Under the pieces are notes generated by a model. The model was not told the origin of the DNA, ran no database searches, and was given only the letters and a program-made list of their open reading frames with translations. Below, in pieces: positions 51,601-59,823 of a stretch of 64,000 nt of DNA (the stretch's first letter is position 1; each line of letters begins with the position of its first letter). Origin of the DNA: Arcanobacterium haemolyticum DSM 20595 (GTDB lineage Bacteria; Actinomycetota; Actinomycetes; Actinomycetales; Actinomycetaceae); NCBI RefSeq assembly GCF_000092365.1, contig NC_014218.1:1488001-1552000 (forward strand). The letters run 5' to 3'. Position numbers and translations under genes: made by a program.

Positions 51601-51612
51601 AGGACAACTGCC

Positions 51613-52812
51613 ATGAGAACTGACCGACCAGACATTTTTCTAGGACTGGACGTCGGCAAGACCGACCACTGGGCCTGCGCACTAACCGATTCCGGGCAGG
51701 TGTTATGGAATAAGACCCTGCCCAACAACGAACAAAAACTCACTGATATCTACACGAATCTGTCAGCGAAAGGCTCTGTGCTGGTGGTCGTGGATCAGCC
51801 GGCAACAATCGGCGCTCTCGCCATCGCGGTCGCCCAACATATGGGCATCGAGGTCGCCTACCTGCCGGGGCTGACCATGCGCCGGATCGCTGACCTATAC
51901 CCGGGCGAGGCGAAGACTGATGAAAAGGATGCGTTCATTATCGCTGACGCAGCCCGCAGCCTTCCCCACACCCTGCGCCAGCTCACCAAGACCGACCAGG
52001 ACGAGGCAGGACTGGCGATGCTCACCGGTTTCGACCTTGACCTCTCACGGCAGGTCAATCAAGTCTCCAACCGGATCCGCGGGCTGTTCACCCAAATCCA
52101 CCCTGAACTGGAAAGAGTTCTCGGACCACGCCTGGAACATGACGCGATCCTCGAAGTGCTCGCTACCTGGCCAACCCCGCAGGCTCTACGCAAAGCCGGG
52201 CGAGCCAGAATGGATGCGAAACTCAAAAAGCACGGAGCTCGCCGCCACGCTGCATGGACCGAGGATATTCTTACCGCGCTAGCGAAGCAGTCGGTGATAG
52301 TCACCGGCACCGAAGCCGCGGGCCTAGTCATCCCGCACCTGGCCCGCCAACTGGTGAGCCTGCACGCTCAACGCGCCAACGTCGCTTCAGAGGTAGAGAA
52401 GATCGTGGCCACCCACCCTCTTTACCTGGTCCTGAGATCCATGCCCGGCATCGGTCTCAGGACCGCTGCCGTGATCATCGCTGAACTTGCAGGGAAGACC
52501 TTCACCAGCTCAGCAGCCCTGGCCTCCTACGCTGGCCTGGCACCGACCACCCGTCAGTCCGGGTCATCGATCAAGTCTGAACGAGTCAGCCACTCAGGCA
52601 ACAAACGCCTCAAACGCGCCCTGTTCCTGTCAGCTTTCGCCGTGATCCGCACCGACCCGGTCAGCCGCGCCTACTACGACCGCAAACGAGCCCAAGGCAA
52701 ACGACACAACCAAGCCATCATCGCCCTCGCCCACCGCAGACTCACAGTCCTGTACGCCATGCTCCGAGACGGCACCCTCTACGACGTCCCCGACACCGCC
52801 CTGGCAGCTTGA
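51613..52812 (+). CDS. IS110-family transposase
   Basis: The start is at ATG 51613 (MRTDRPDIFLGLDVGKTDHW), with GAGAGGAC upstream. 399 residues. The N-terminal RuvC-like DEDD domain has the first Asp in GLDVGK (13), an Asp in VVVDQP where the family often has Glu, and the last two acidic residues in AKTDEKDAF (about 102 and 105). The C-terminal Transposase_20 domain has SMPGIGLRTAAVIIAEL, YAGLAPTTRQSGSS and SGNKRLKRALFLSA. It looks intact. Confidence 0.93.
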   Translation: MRTDRPDIFLGLDVGKTDHWACALTDSGQVLWNKTLPNNEQKLTDIYTNLSAKGSVLVVVDQPATIGALAIAVAQHMGIEVAYLPGLTMRRIADLYPGEAKTDEKDAFIIADAARSLPHTLRQLTKTDQDEAGLAMLTGFDLDLSRQVNQVSNRIRGLFTQIHPELERVLGPRLEHDAILEVLATWPTPQALRKAGRARMDAKLKKHGARRHAAWTEDILTALAKQSVIVTGTEAAGLVIPHLARQLVSLHAQRANVASEVEKIVATHPLYLVLRSMPGIGLRTAAVIIAELAGKTFTSSAALASYAGLAPTTRQSGSSIKSERVSHSGNKRLKRALFLSAFAVIRTDPVSRAYYDRKRAQGKRHNQAIIALAHRRLTVLYAMLRDGTLYDVPDTALAA

Positions 52813-53048
52813 CACACAACATAGGGGCACCCCCCTGACATTAGACCTAACATAGTTGTTAAAGCAATCGCGGAAACCATGCGAATCCTTATTTAAACAT
52901 TCCTCCTTTGGAATCCAAGTTTTCTATACGTCTTTCGATATTTACCTGAAATAACGTATGAAAGTATGCTACCAGCAAATTCATTAAAAAATGCGGTTTC
53001 TCACACTTATCATATAGGTAGATCTGGGCAGAAAGTTATCCGCTACCT

Positions 53049-54308
53049 TCACCTCAGCCACTTCTCAGCTACCTCTAAGCGAAACAGTGCCTCAGCCTGC
53101 CAGTTCTTCTTCCGCGAGCGCCGGGCGCCGGCAACCAATGACAGCACCACGCCAGCGGCAGACGCGCCCAGCGCCATCGGATCAACCCAGCGTGCCACGC
53201 ACCCAGTCCAATCGGCCAGCAGCAGATCAACATGTTCATAGGTTTTCGGCGCCAGCCCTGGCAGCACAGACATGTGCCCCAGCAAGCAGGCCCAGTCATG
53301 TACCCGATGCCCTGGCCCTAAACTATCCACGTCCAGCACCCCAGAAACGCGCCCGGTTCCCGGGTCAACAAACACGTTAGCCTCATAAAAATCGCCGTGT
53401 GTAGGAACGATCGGCCCCAGATCGGCGCGCTCCAACGCGGCCCGTATCCGCCCGGCCAATCCGCGCGCCCGGTCGGCTTCTTCGGGCAACACACTGGCGG
53501 CGGCTTCAGCATAATGTTCACACCGCTCCACCCAGGCAGGCCGTGCAGGCAGCCCGATCGCCACCAATGGCAAACTATCCAGCACGCCAGCCAACGAATC
53601 AAGCACGCCCCGCGCCTGCTCCAGATTCCCCGGCACCACACTGGCATACACTTTACTCAGCGGTATCCCATCAAGCGCATTGGTCACCACGCACCCGCGA
53701 TCGTCCCGCCGTTCGATCCGCGGCGCCGGCGTCCCAGCCCGCTCCAACATTCGCAACCGGGTAGCCACGCCATCCACATGTTCGGGCAGCATGACTTTGC
53801 CGAACCGCACAGCCCCGCTATCGTCAAAAATCTTTACAACGGCCCGCCGGGTTGGCCGATACGCCACCAGCTCCACGTCAACATCAAACCCGAGCCACTC
53901 CCCCAACAAAACCGGATCGCACGCCAGCTCCAAGGCAGGAAGTTGCGGATCAAAAGGATGCTCCCACACGTGCACGCGCACGTCCCGCCAGGTCACGGTG
54001 CGGCCGTCCACCTCAGCCAGCCGATCTTCGTCGATCCGCCCAGAGGACGCAACCACATACGTTTCGCGCCGCGCCACGGCGCCGCCGCTCCCGCGCGCCG
54101 CATCCAACACTACGCTGTACCCCACAGACACCCCAGCGCCTGGCCGGTGATGAATCGCATGCACGTTCCAGGATCGAACAACGCCCCGGTGTGCCAAGGC
54201 AACAGAGAGCATGTGTGCGGCGTCAGAGCCTGTAAGCAGAGCCAAAATGGTACGTTCGTGATCGGCGCGCTCGCGCCGGAGGGCGGTTTGGGAGACGGGA
54301 AAGGTCAC
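53049..54308 (-). CDS. aminoglycoside-phosphotransferase-like kinase
   Basis: 419 residues. The C-terminal half has the APH kinase motifs PTHGDFYEANVFVD (catalytic Asp and Asn) and VLDVDSLGPGHRVHDWACL (metal Asp). The N-terminal ~150 residues are less conserved and include RPGAGVSVGYSVV, as in actinobacterial phosphotransferases of unknown substrate. Nothing points to antibiotic resistance specifically; a small-molecule kinase is more likely. It is divergent from add. Confidence 0.8.
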   Translation of the reverse strand: MTFPVSQTALRRERADHERTILALLTGSDAAHMLSVALAHRGVVRSWNVHAIHHRPGAGVSVGYSVVLDAARGSGGAVARRETYVVASSGRIDEDRLAEVDGRTVTWRDVRVHVWEHPFDPQLPALELACDPVLLGEWLGFDVDVELVAYRPTRRAVVKIFDDSGAVRFGKVMLPEHVDGVATRLRMLERAGTPAPRIERRDDRGCVVTNALDGIPLSKVYASVVPGNLEQARGVLDSLAGVLDSLPLVAIGLPARPAWVERCEHYAEAAASVLPEEADRARGLAGRIRAALERADLGPIVPTHGDFYEANVFVDPGTGRVSGVLDVDSLGPGHRVHDWACLLGHMSVLPGLAPKTYEHVDLLLADWTGCVARWVDPMALGASAAGVVLSLVAGARRSRKKNWQAEALFRLEVAEKWLR

Positions 54309-54422
54309 GTAACCATTTATATGTGCAAGGCAGACGGAACTTCAAGCCGGATCCCCACCAACCCCGCCGAGTTTCACACAAGTCACGTTGAAAGGCCTCC
54401 TTTTCACTGGCAGACTTGGTTT

Positions 54423-55460
54423 ATGCGAGACCTTAACGTCCTTCCCAAAGCCCATCTCCATCTTCATTTCACAGGTTCGATGCGTGTTTCTACGCTTGCC
54501 GATATGGCCCGTGAGCAGGGCCTTCGCTTGCCTGAGAATTTGACTGATAACGTTTCTTTGCATGTTCCTGCGGATCAGCGTGGCTGGTTCCGTTTCCAAC
54601 GTGCGTATGATGCGGCCCGCAAGGTGGTGCGTAGCGAACCTGCAATGCGCCGGATTGTGCGGGAGGCTGCGGAGGACGACAAGCGTGAGGGTTCGCGCCG
54701 TTTGGAGATTCAGATTGATCCCACGTCGTATGCTCCGTTTGTTGGGGGTATCACGCCTGCGTTGGAGATCGTGTTGGATGAGGCTGCGTCTGTTTCGCGT
54801 AATATTGGTATTGAGGTGGGCGTTGTTGTGGCCGCTTCGCGTATTCGCCATCCGCTTGAGGCGCGTACGTTGGCTCGTTTGGCTGCGAAGCATGCGGGCG
54901 ATGGGCCAGGTTGCGTGGTTGGTTTTGGGTTAAGTAACGATGAGCGGCGCGGTACTACATCGGAGTGGTCTGGGGCGTTTAATATTGCGCGGCGATCTGG
55001 GTTGGCTGCAGTTCCGCATGGTGGCGAATTGTTGGGTCCGGATCATGTGCGTGAAGTTGTGGCTCATTTGCGTCCGGCCCGTTTGGGGCATGGGGTGCGT
55101 GCCGCTGAGGATCCTGAGTTGCTGGCACGTATCGTTGACGCGGGGATTGCGTTTGAGGTGTGCCCCGCGTCAAACGTGTCGTTGGGCGTGTATGGCCATA
55201 AGCATGATGTTCCGTTGCGTACATTGCTCGACGCCGGTGCACAAGTTGCGCTTGGAGCCGACGATCCGTTGTTGTTCCTGTCGCGTTTGACTGACCAGTA
55301 TCAGATCGCGCGAGATTTGGGGTGCGACGATTACGAGTTGGCGTTGCTTGCTCATTCTGCTATCAGCGCATCGTTGGCGTCTGCTGAATCCAAGAGTAGA
55401 TGGCACGATGAGATCGATGCCTGGCTTGCTACTGAAGATGTTGATGACCATGAGGCTTAA
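54423..55460 (+). CDS. add: adenosine deaminase
   Basis: The start is at ATG 54423 (MRDLNVLPKAHLHLHFTGSM); the same frame stays open upstream antisense to the kinase gene, but the family begins here. 345 residues. Zinc ligands and catalytic groups: HLHFTGS (His-x-His), PHGGELLG (His, Glu), RLGHGVRA (His) and GADDPLLF (Asp-Asp). It deaminates adenosine to inosine in purine salvage. It heads a run of three plus-strand genes. Confidence 0.9.
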   Translation: MRDLNVLPKAHLHLHFTGSMRVSTLADMAREQGLRLPENLTDNVSLHVPADQRGWFRFQRAYDAARKVVRSEPAMRRIVREAAEDDKREGSRRLEIQIDPTSYAPFVGGITPALEIVLDEAASVSRNIGIEVGVVVAASRIRHPLEARTLARLAAKHAGDGPGCVVGFGLSNDERRGTTSEWSGAFNIARRSGLAAVPHGGELLGPDHVREVVAHLRPARLGHGVRAAEDPELLARIVDAGIAFEVCPASNVSLGVYGHKHDVPLRTLLDAGAQVALGADDPLLFLSRLTDQYQIARDLGCDDYELALLAHSAISASLASAESKSRWHDEIDAWLATEDVDDHEA

Positions 55461-56298
55461 ACCGGATCGTTTTAATTATTTGGTGGATGATTCTGGGTTT
55501 CCAGAACCGCAGCGTTCGCTGGTGAAGGTGGGTGATTCGTTTGTGCGCGTTCACCGGATTGGTGCTCCGGCTCCTGGGCTGAATCGAATCGATACGGATG
55601 ATCCTGGTGACGATCGAGTCACGTTCGTGCTGATCCACGGAATCGGGCTTTCGGCTACCTATCTTCTGCCGTTGGCAGATGAACTGTGTAAGTATGGCGA
55701 AGTGCTAATGGTGGATCTTCCTGGGTTTGGGGATCTTCCGGCGCCACCGCGTGCGATGACTCTGTGCGATTTCGCGGATGTGTTGTGTTCTGTTCTCGAT
55801 CTAAACGGGATTTCGGATCCGATTTTGGTTGGGCATTCAATGGGGGCGCAGATCGCTGTGGAAATGATGGCGTCGTATCCACCGCGTTTCCGGCGTGCAG
55901 CTTTGATCGGCCCTCCGGTAAACATCAACGAACGTACGCCTGGCTGGGTGGTTGCTCGTTACTCACAATCGTCCATATGGGAGCGGCCATCATTGGTACG
56001 TGTTGCCTTGTGGTCTTATGTTCGTGCCGCGGCCGTGTGGATGGCTCAGATTATGCCACGCGTATTGGATTATCCGATTGAAGAACGCATAGCAGAGGTA
56101 TCTCCTGACGCGAAATTTGTGTTCATACGCGGCGAACATGACCATCTGGTCCCGCCTGTGTGGCTTGATTTCTTAGCGCAGCGAGTCCCCGAAGCCGAGA
56201 TTTTCACAATCCCTGGAGCCGCACACTCTACCCTCTACAACGACGATCGCAACGTGAGCACCCACGTCGTTACCCTACTGGAGGAGTGCGAACGATGA
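55450..56298 (+). CDS. alpha/beta hydrolase
   Basis: About 282 residues starting MRLKPDRFNYLVDD; ATG codons at 55438 and 55444 are alternatives and all overlap the add stop. Oxyanion motif LIHGIGLSATY, nucleophile LVGHSMGAQ, acid in RGEHDHLVPP and His in PGAAHSTLY make a complete triad. The family covers esterases, lipases and haloperoxidases; substrate unknown. It is coupled to the next hydrolase gene by an ATGA overlap. Confidence 0.85.
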   Translation: MRLKPDRFNYLVDDSGFPEPQRSLVKVGDSFVRVHRIGAPAPGLNRIDTDDPGDDRVTFVLIHGIGLSATYLLPLADELCKYGEVLMVDLPGFGDLPAPPRAMTLCDFADVLCSVLDLNGISDPILVGHSMGAQIAVEMMASYPPRFRRAALIGPPVNINERTPGWVVARYSQSSIWERPSLVRVALWSYVRAAAVWMAQIMPRVLDYPIEERIAEVSPDAKFVFIRGEHDHLVPPVWLDFLAQRVPEAEIFTIPGAAHSTLYNDDRNVSTHVVTLLEECER

Positions 56299-56945
56299 GC
56301 CTACACGACCGCCTGAACGACTACGCGTGGTTCGTGCGGTCGTCACTGGTTCGGCATCGATACCATCAGTCACCAGAAAGCCAGGCCACGATCGTCGTCG
56401 TCCCTGGAATCTACGAAGGAACTGCGCAACTCGAACCCGTCGTACGCACGCTCAGCAACGCCGGGTACGCGATCGTGCGGGTAAAAGAACTCGCGATGCT
56501 CACGCAAACCACGGATGTTCTGGCGCGAATCGTCGCCGACGCGGCAGAAAAAATCGATGGTCCCGTCATCCTCCTCGCACACTCGAAAGGCGGGCTCGTA
56601 GGGCGCGCCACAATCGCAGAATGCCGGCCACGAAACGTAATCGGAATGGTCACGATCGCAACCCCATGGCAAGGCTCCACGCTCGCACGCTACTTCCCAC
56701 GAAAATCCGCGGTACGCAGGCTCGCGCCGGGCGGAACAGACATCGGAAGCGACGCAGAAACCGCGCTCAACTCCCGAATCTACTCACTCACCCCACACGT
56801 GGACCCGCACGTGCCCAACGGATCATACCTACCCGGAGCACACAACGTACGCCTCACAGCCTCAGGGCACTTCTACCCACTCGGCCGCAACGAAACCCAC
56901 CGCTACGTCCTCACTGCGGTAGAACGGCTACTCGGACGCTCCTAA
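56295..56945 (+). CDS. lipase-like alpha/beta hydrolase
   Basis: The start is at ATG 56295 (MSLHDRLNDYAWFVRSSLVR) with GGAGGAG upstream and a four-base overlap with the preceding hydrolase. 216 residues. The N-terminal IVVVPGIYEG oxyanion region and the nucleophile LLAHSKGGLVG resemble triacylglycerol lipase/PGAP1-type hydrolases; a late His in SGHFYPL could complete the triad. No signal peptide. Its 3' end overlaps murB tail-to-tail by four bases. Confidence 0.75.
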   Translation: MSLHDRLNDYAWFVRSSLVRHRYHQSPESQATIVVVPGIYEGTAQLEPVVRTLSNAGYAIVRVKELAMLTQTTDVLARIVADAAEKIDGPVILLAHSKGGLVGRATIAECRPRNVIGMVTIATPWQGSTLARYFPRKSAVRRLAPGGTDIGSDAETALNSRIYSLTPHVDPHVPNGSYLPGAHNVRLTASGHFYPLGRNETHRYVLTAVERLLGRS

Positions 56946-58120
56946 TCGAGGCTCACACCCACAAACACCGGTTCCGGAACCAAGGTGACCCCAAAGGCGT
57001 TCCGAACCCCATCACGAACCTCGCAGGCCAACGCAACCACGTCAGACGCACGCGCGCCCCCACGGTTCGTCAACGCCAACGAATGATCCGTAGACAACGA
57101 CGCAACGCCAGGCAAACCATGCCCCTTATCAAAACCAGCATGCGAAATCAGCCAAGCCGCAGACGACTTCACCAAACCCTCAACCACAGGAGCATCTCCC
57201 CCAATCTGGTTAATCGCCGTATGATCCGTTACCGGAAACTGAGGAGCCTCCGGCGGCAGATTCTTCGCCTGCTCGGCAGTCACAATCGGATTCGTAAAGA
57301 ACGACCCCGCCGAATACGTATTCCGGTTCGCGTTATCCAACACCATCGACTTCGAGCGGCGCAAATCAAGCACCGCCTGGCGCACGTCCACCGCTGGCAC
57401 ACGATCCCCAACCGAAACACCGAGCGTTGACGCCAACTGACCATACTTAATCGGCGTGCCAAGCGTTGCCCGGCGCATGTGGAAATTCACCGACAGCACG
57501 ATCCAGCGTGGTGTGGAGCCCCAGGCGCCCGAAGCCATCGAGGATTTGAGGAGCGAGTGGCGGTAGCCGAAATCAAGATCTGCGAGGAAAAGCGTGTGGA
57601 TCTCGCGGCGCTGGCGGTCATAGACACGGACAGAGGCGATCGTTTCTGCCACTTCCTGGCCGTAGGCGCCAATGTTTTGAACCGGGGCAGCGCCGGCCGA
57701 TCCTGGGATGCCCGACAGGGCCTCTAGGCCGATCCACTCTTGTTCGAGCGAATACACCACCACGTCATCCCATGGGGTGCCAGCCGTGACCGTCATTTGG
57801 CCACCGCCGCAGCCATCATCCATTATGGTAGTGATTTCGTGGCGCATATCCCTAATTACGATGCCATCAAAGTGATCATCGGAGGCCAAAATGTTGGAGC
57901 CGCCGCCGATCATGAGTACTGGGACGTTGTTTTCGTCTGCTTCACGGACTGCTTCGACGATCTCAGCTTCCGAATGGGCCTGGACAAGGCGTTCGAATGT
58001 TCCACCTATACCAAACGTGGTGATGTCACTGAGGGACGCCGGGGTGTCCAAAGCGCGCGATGAAGGAACTGCAGGTGGAACCGGCCCGTGGCCGATCATT
58101 TCGCCGATAGAGCACGTCAT
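56942..58120 (-). CDS. murB: UDP-N-acetylenolpyruvoylglucosamine reductase
   Basis: 392 residues. FAD-binding FGIGG (about 37-41) and LMIGGGSNILASDDHFDGIV; GIPGSAGAAPVQNIGAYGQE; the catalytic Ser in YSAGSFFTNP; and the C-terminal GARASDVVALACEVRDGV with Glu near the end. It reduces UDP-GlcNAc-enolpyruvate to UDP-MurNAc for peptidoglycan. Slightly longer than type I enzymes of E. coli (342), as in other actinobacteria. Confidence 0.95.
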   Translation of the reverse strand: MTCSIGEMIGHGPVPPAVPSSRALDTPASLSDITTFGIGGTFERLVQAHSEAEIVEAVREADENNVPVLMIGGGSNILASDDHFDGIVIRDMRHEITTIMDDGCGGGQMTVTAGTPWDDVVVYSLEQEWIGLEALSGIPGSAGAAPVQNIGAYGQEVAETIASVRVYDRQRREIHTLFLADLDFGYRHSLLKSSMASGAWGSTPRWIVLSVNFHMRRATLGTPIKYGQLASTLGVSVGDRVPAVDVRQAVLDLRRSKSMVLDNANRNTYSAGSFFTNPIVTAEQAKNLPPEAPQFPVTDHTAINQIGGDAPVVEGLVKSSAAWLISHAGFDKGHGLPGVASLSTDHSLALTNRGGARASDVVALACEVRDGVRNAFGVTLVPEPVFVGVSLD

Positions 58121-58200
58121 GGGATCCTCTTTCTCTTAACTCATACACACTATACTCACCCAGAACGTTCAAGGGCGAAGATGTGGATCTTTCTACGCCG

Positions 58201-58259
58201 GCTGGGGCTGCGCGTTGTTTGGCGGCACCGGTTGGGGCTGCGCGTTTTTGGCGGCCCCC
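58201..58259. repeat. 29-30-bp direct repeat, two copies
   Basis: GCTGGGGCTGCGCGTTGTTT-GGCGGC (58201-58230) is followed by a close copy with GTTGGGGCTGCGCGTTTTT-GGCGGC (58231-58259). The 286-base gap between murB and rpmG contains this, a 54-bp repeat and a terminator but no gene. Confidence 0.75.
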
Positions 58260-58278
58260 GTCCCAAAAAGCGGCAGAG

Positions 58279-58332
58279 AGCTCAGGAGTCCCATATAGAG
58301 CACTGCTGTGCTGTATGCCGCCAATCGGGCGC
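58279..58332. repeat. 54-bp repeat, copy B
   Basis: Partner of 46459-46512. The last 27 bases (GCTGTGCTGTATGCCGCC-ATCGGGC) match copy A with few differences. The central palindrome of copy A is not preserved here. Confidence 0.7.
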
Positions 58333-58365
58333 TGGTGGATGGGGTGGCAGGCCGGTTAAAAAACA

Positions 58366-58391
58366 AAAGCCCTTCCATTAGGAAGGGCTTT
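58366..58391 (-). terminator. terminator of rpmG
   Basis: Perfect 11-bp stem AAAGCCCTTCC/GGAAGGGCTTT with a 4-base loop, then TTTTGTTTTTT on the minus strand, 15 bases after the rpmG stop. Confidence 0.93.
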
Positions 58392-58406
58392 CAGTTTGCG
58401 TGAACC

Positions 58407-58577
58407 TTATCGGGTTTCGCGGTGTGCTTGGGACTGGTTGCACCTTGGGCAGTACTTCTTCAGTTCCAGGCGATCCGGCGAGTTACGACGGTTCTTCTTC
58501 GTAATGTAGTTACGCTCCTTGCAAACCTCGCAAGCGAGGGTGATCTTGGGGCGAACGTCTGCAGACTTGCTAGCCAC
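58407..58577 (-). CDS. rpmG: 50S ribosomal protein L33
   Basis: 56 residues from a GTG start ([20 protein letters not shown]), preceded by GAGGT. It has two C-x2-C pairs (CEVC and CPRC), the zinc-binding form, and [20 protein letters not shown] between them. tRNA-Met and tRNA-Thr lie upstream on the same strand, the common tRNA-rpmG arrangement. Confidence 0.96.
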   Translation of the reverse strand: MASKSADVRPKITLACEVCKERNYITKKNRRNSPDRLELKKYCPRCNQSQAHRETR

Positions 58578-58630
58578 TGTTGTTACCTCACGTTCGGCTT
58601 GTTTAGAAGCGGGTGCTTCACTTTCACTTG

Positions 58631-58704
58631 TAGCGGGGGCGGGGTTTGAACCCGCGACCTCACGATTATGAGTCGTGCGCTCTGACCAACTGAGCTACCC
58701 CGCC
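58631..58704 (-). tRNA. tRNA-Met (CAT)
   Basis: 74-nt cloverleaf on the minus strand, GGCGGGG acceptor with CCCCGCT (one G-U pair), anticodon loop CTCATAA, T-arm GCGGGTTCAAACCCCGC. First base pair G-U rather than a mismatch, so it reads as elongator tRNA-Met. Confidence 0.93.
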
Positions 58705-58732
58705 TCAAATCCATTTCTTTTGAAATGAATGG

Positions 58733-58805
58733 AGCCCCGAAAGGGAATCGAACCCTTGACCTTCTCCTTACCATGGAGACGCTCTGCCGACTGAGCTATC
58801 GGGGC
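58733..58805 (-). tRNA. tRNA-Thr (GGT)
   Basis: 73-nt cloverleaf on the minus strand, acceptor GCCCCGA/TCGGGGC, anticodon loop ATGGTAA, T-arm AAGGGTTCGATTCCCTT. It lies 28 bases upstream of tRNA-Met. Confidence 0.95.
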
Positions 58806-58917
58806 AACGTTGGAAAGCTTACCAAGAGGACCACTTAAAACCAACTTATTTTTCCAAAAACTTTGATGATTCACATCACCTCAATTTTTGAAGCCGACTA
58901 CCGAAGTAATCAACTGG

Positions 58918-58998
58918 TGGCAGGTGAGGGATTTGAACCCCCGAAGGTTACCCGTCTGATTTACAGTCAGATGCATTTGGCCGCTCTGCAAACCTGCC
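58918..58998 (-). tRNA. tRNA-Tyr (GTA)
   Basis: 81-nt class II tRNA with a long variable arm. Acceptor GGCAGGT/ACCTGCC, anticodon loop CTGTAAA, T-arm GGGGGTTCAAATCCCTC. It lies about 110 bases upstream of tRNA-Thr on the same strand. Confidence 0.94.
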
Positions 58999-59136
58999 GT
59001 GCTCGGTGTTTTTACAACCCCGTGCGGATAAAGAGATTACCAGCTCCACCCCATACCGTGTCAAACTAGAACCATAGAAAAACAATGCCACGCGCGTCAC
59101 ACTTTGACGTAGCGTGCTCTTAGAGGAGGAGAAATC

Positions 59137-59631
59137 ATGGCAGATTCGTCATTCGACGTCGTATCAGATTACGACTACCAAGAGGTAGATAACGCTGTAA
59201 ATCAAACGGCAAAAGAGATCGGGCAACGTTACGATTTCAAAAATGTTGGAGCTTCTATCGAGCTCTCCGGAGAATCGATCACGATGGTTGCAAATGCTCC
59301 AGAGCGCGTGCTCGCAATCTGGGATGTTTTGCAATCCAAGCTGATTCGCCGCGGCCTTTCCCTCAAGCAGGTTGACGTAGGTGAAGGCGAACCGAAGGCG
59401 TCCGGCAAGGAATACCGCCTTGTTGGCACGCTCAAGAAGGGTATCGACCAGGCAAATGCAAAGAAGATTACTAAGTTGATTCGCGACGAAGCCCCGAAGT
59501 CCGTGAAGGCTCAGATTCAGGGCGACGAAGTTCGTGTCTCATCCAAATCTCGCGATGATCTTCAAGAAACTATTGCTCTTCTTAAGAACGGTAAGTTTGA
59601 AGTTGCGCTTCAATTCGTGAACTACCGCTGA
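59137..59631 (+). CDS. yajQ: YajQ family nucleotide-binding protein
   Basis: 164 residues, [20 protein letters not shown] at the N-terminus, [20 protein letters not shown], and [20 protein letters not shown] with the end VNYR, covering the whole UPF0234/YajQ family length. The fold is two ferredoxin-like domains; some members bind cyclic di-GMP. A strong AGGAGGAG precedes the ATG and a terminator follows. Confidence 0.93.
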   Translation: MADSSFDVVSDYDYQEVDNAVNQTAKEIGQRYDFKNVGASIELSGESITMVANAPERVLAIWDVLQSKLIRRGLSLKQVDVGEGEPKASGKEYRLVGTLKKGIDQANAKKITKLIRDEAPKSVKAQIQGDEVRVSSKSRDDLQETIALLKNGKFEVALQFVNYR

Positions 59632-59645
59632 ATTCTAGCCGCGAT

Positions 59646-59678
59646 AGCAGGCGTGTAGATGCTCTCTACACGCCTGCT
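59646..59678 (+). terminator. terminator of yajQ
   Basis: Perfect 14-bp stem AGCAGGCGTGTAGA/TCTACACGCCTGCT with a 5-base loop, then TATTATG, 14 bases after the stop. Confidence 0.82.
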
Positions 59679-59681
59679 TAT

Positions 59682-59745
59682 TATGTGCACACCCACTTAT
59701 ACGCACACGGGCCTATGTGTACACGGACCTATATGTACGCGGGCT
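59682..59745. repeat. degenerate 16-bp tandem repeat, four copies
   Basis: Four consecutive 16-base units: TATGTGCACACCCACT (59682), TATACGCACACGGGCC (59698), TATGTGTACACGGACC (59714), TATATGTACGCGGGCT (59730). The last overlaps the inverted repeat at 59739-59777. Confidence 0.7.
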
Positions 59746-59777
59746 GGGCTTGGGAATTTTCCCCAAGCCCAGCCCGC
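59739..59777 (-). terminator. perfect 16-bp palindrome after fprA
   Basis: Arms 59739-59754 and 59762-59777 (GCGGGCTGGGCTTGGG and its complement) with a 7-base loop, about 45 bases past the fprA stop. It probably acts as terminator or 3' stabiliser, but no T-run follows on the minus strand. Confidence 0.55.
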
Positions 59778-59823
59778 TCGCGCCAGCATCAGCCCCATGC
59801 AGAAGCTAGATGCCAGCTAAGTA

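Larger units (their letters stand above)
51350..52827 (+). mobile_element. IS110-family insertion sequence
   Basis: A GC-rich segment of about 1.48 kb with one transposase gene, between AT-rich flanks. As usual for IS110 elements there are no long terminal inverted repeats. The short string TAGGGG occurs at both proposed edges (51350-51355 and 52822-52827), which could mark the core or ends; this boundary is tentative. There is a long 5' non-coding part (about 260 bases) and a very short 3' part, the layout of the IS110 group. Confidence 0.7.

Noticed and set aside
53049-54308. Aminoglycoside resistance gene
   Set aside because: Only the general APH fold motifs are present; the N-terminal half and context resemble chromosomal small-molecule kinases, not known resistance enzymes.
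53397-54422. Long N-terminal extension of adenosine deaminase
   Set aside because: The frame is open only because it is antisense to the kinase gene; the family N-terminus (LPKAHLHLHFTGS) begins at 54423.
56327-57430. 367-residue Arg/Asn-rich plus-strand frame
   Set aside because: It overlaps a lipase-like gene in another frame and murB antisense; composition is that of an out-of-frame translation.
46459-58332. CRISPR-like repeat
   Set aside because: Only two copies 12 kb apart, no regular spacers and no cas genes.
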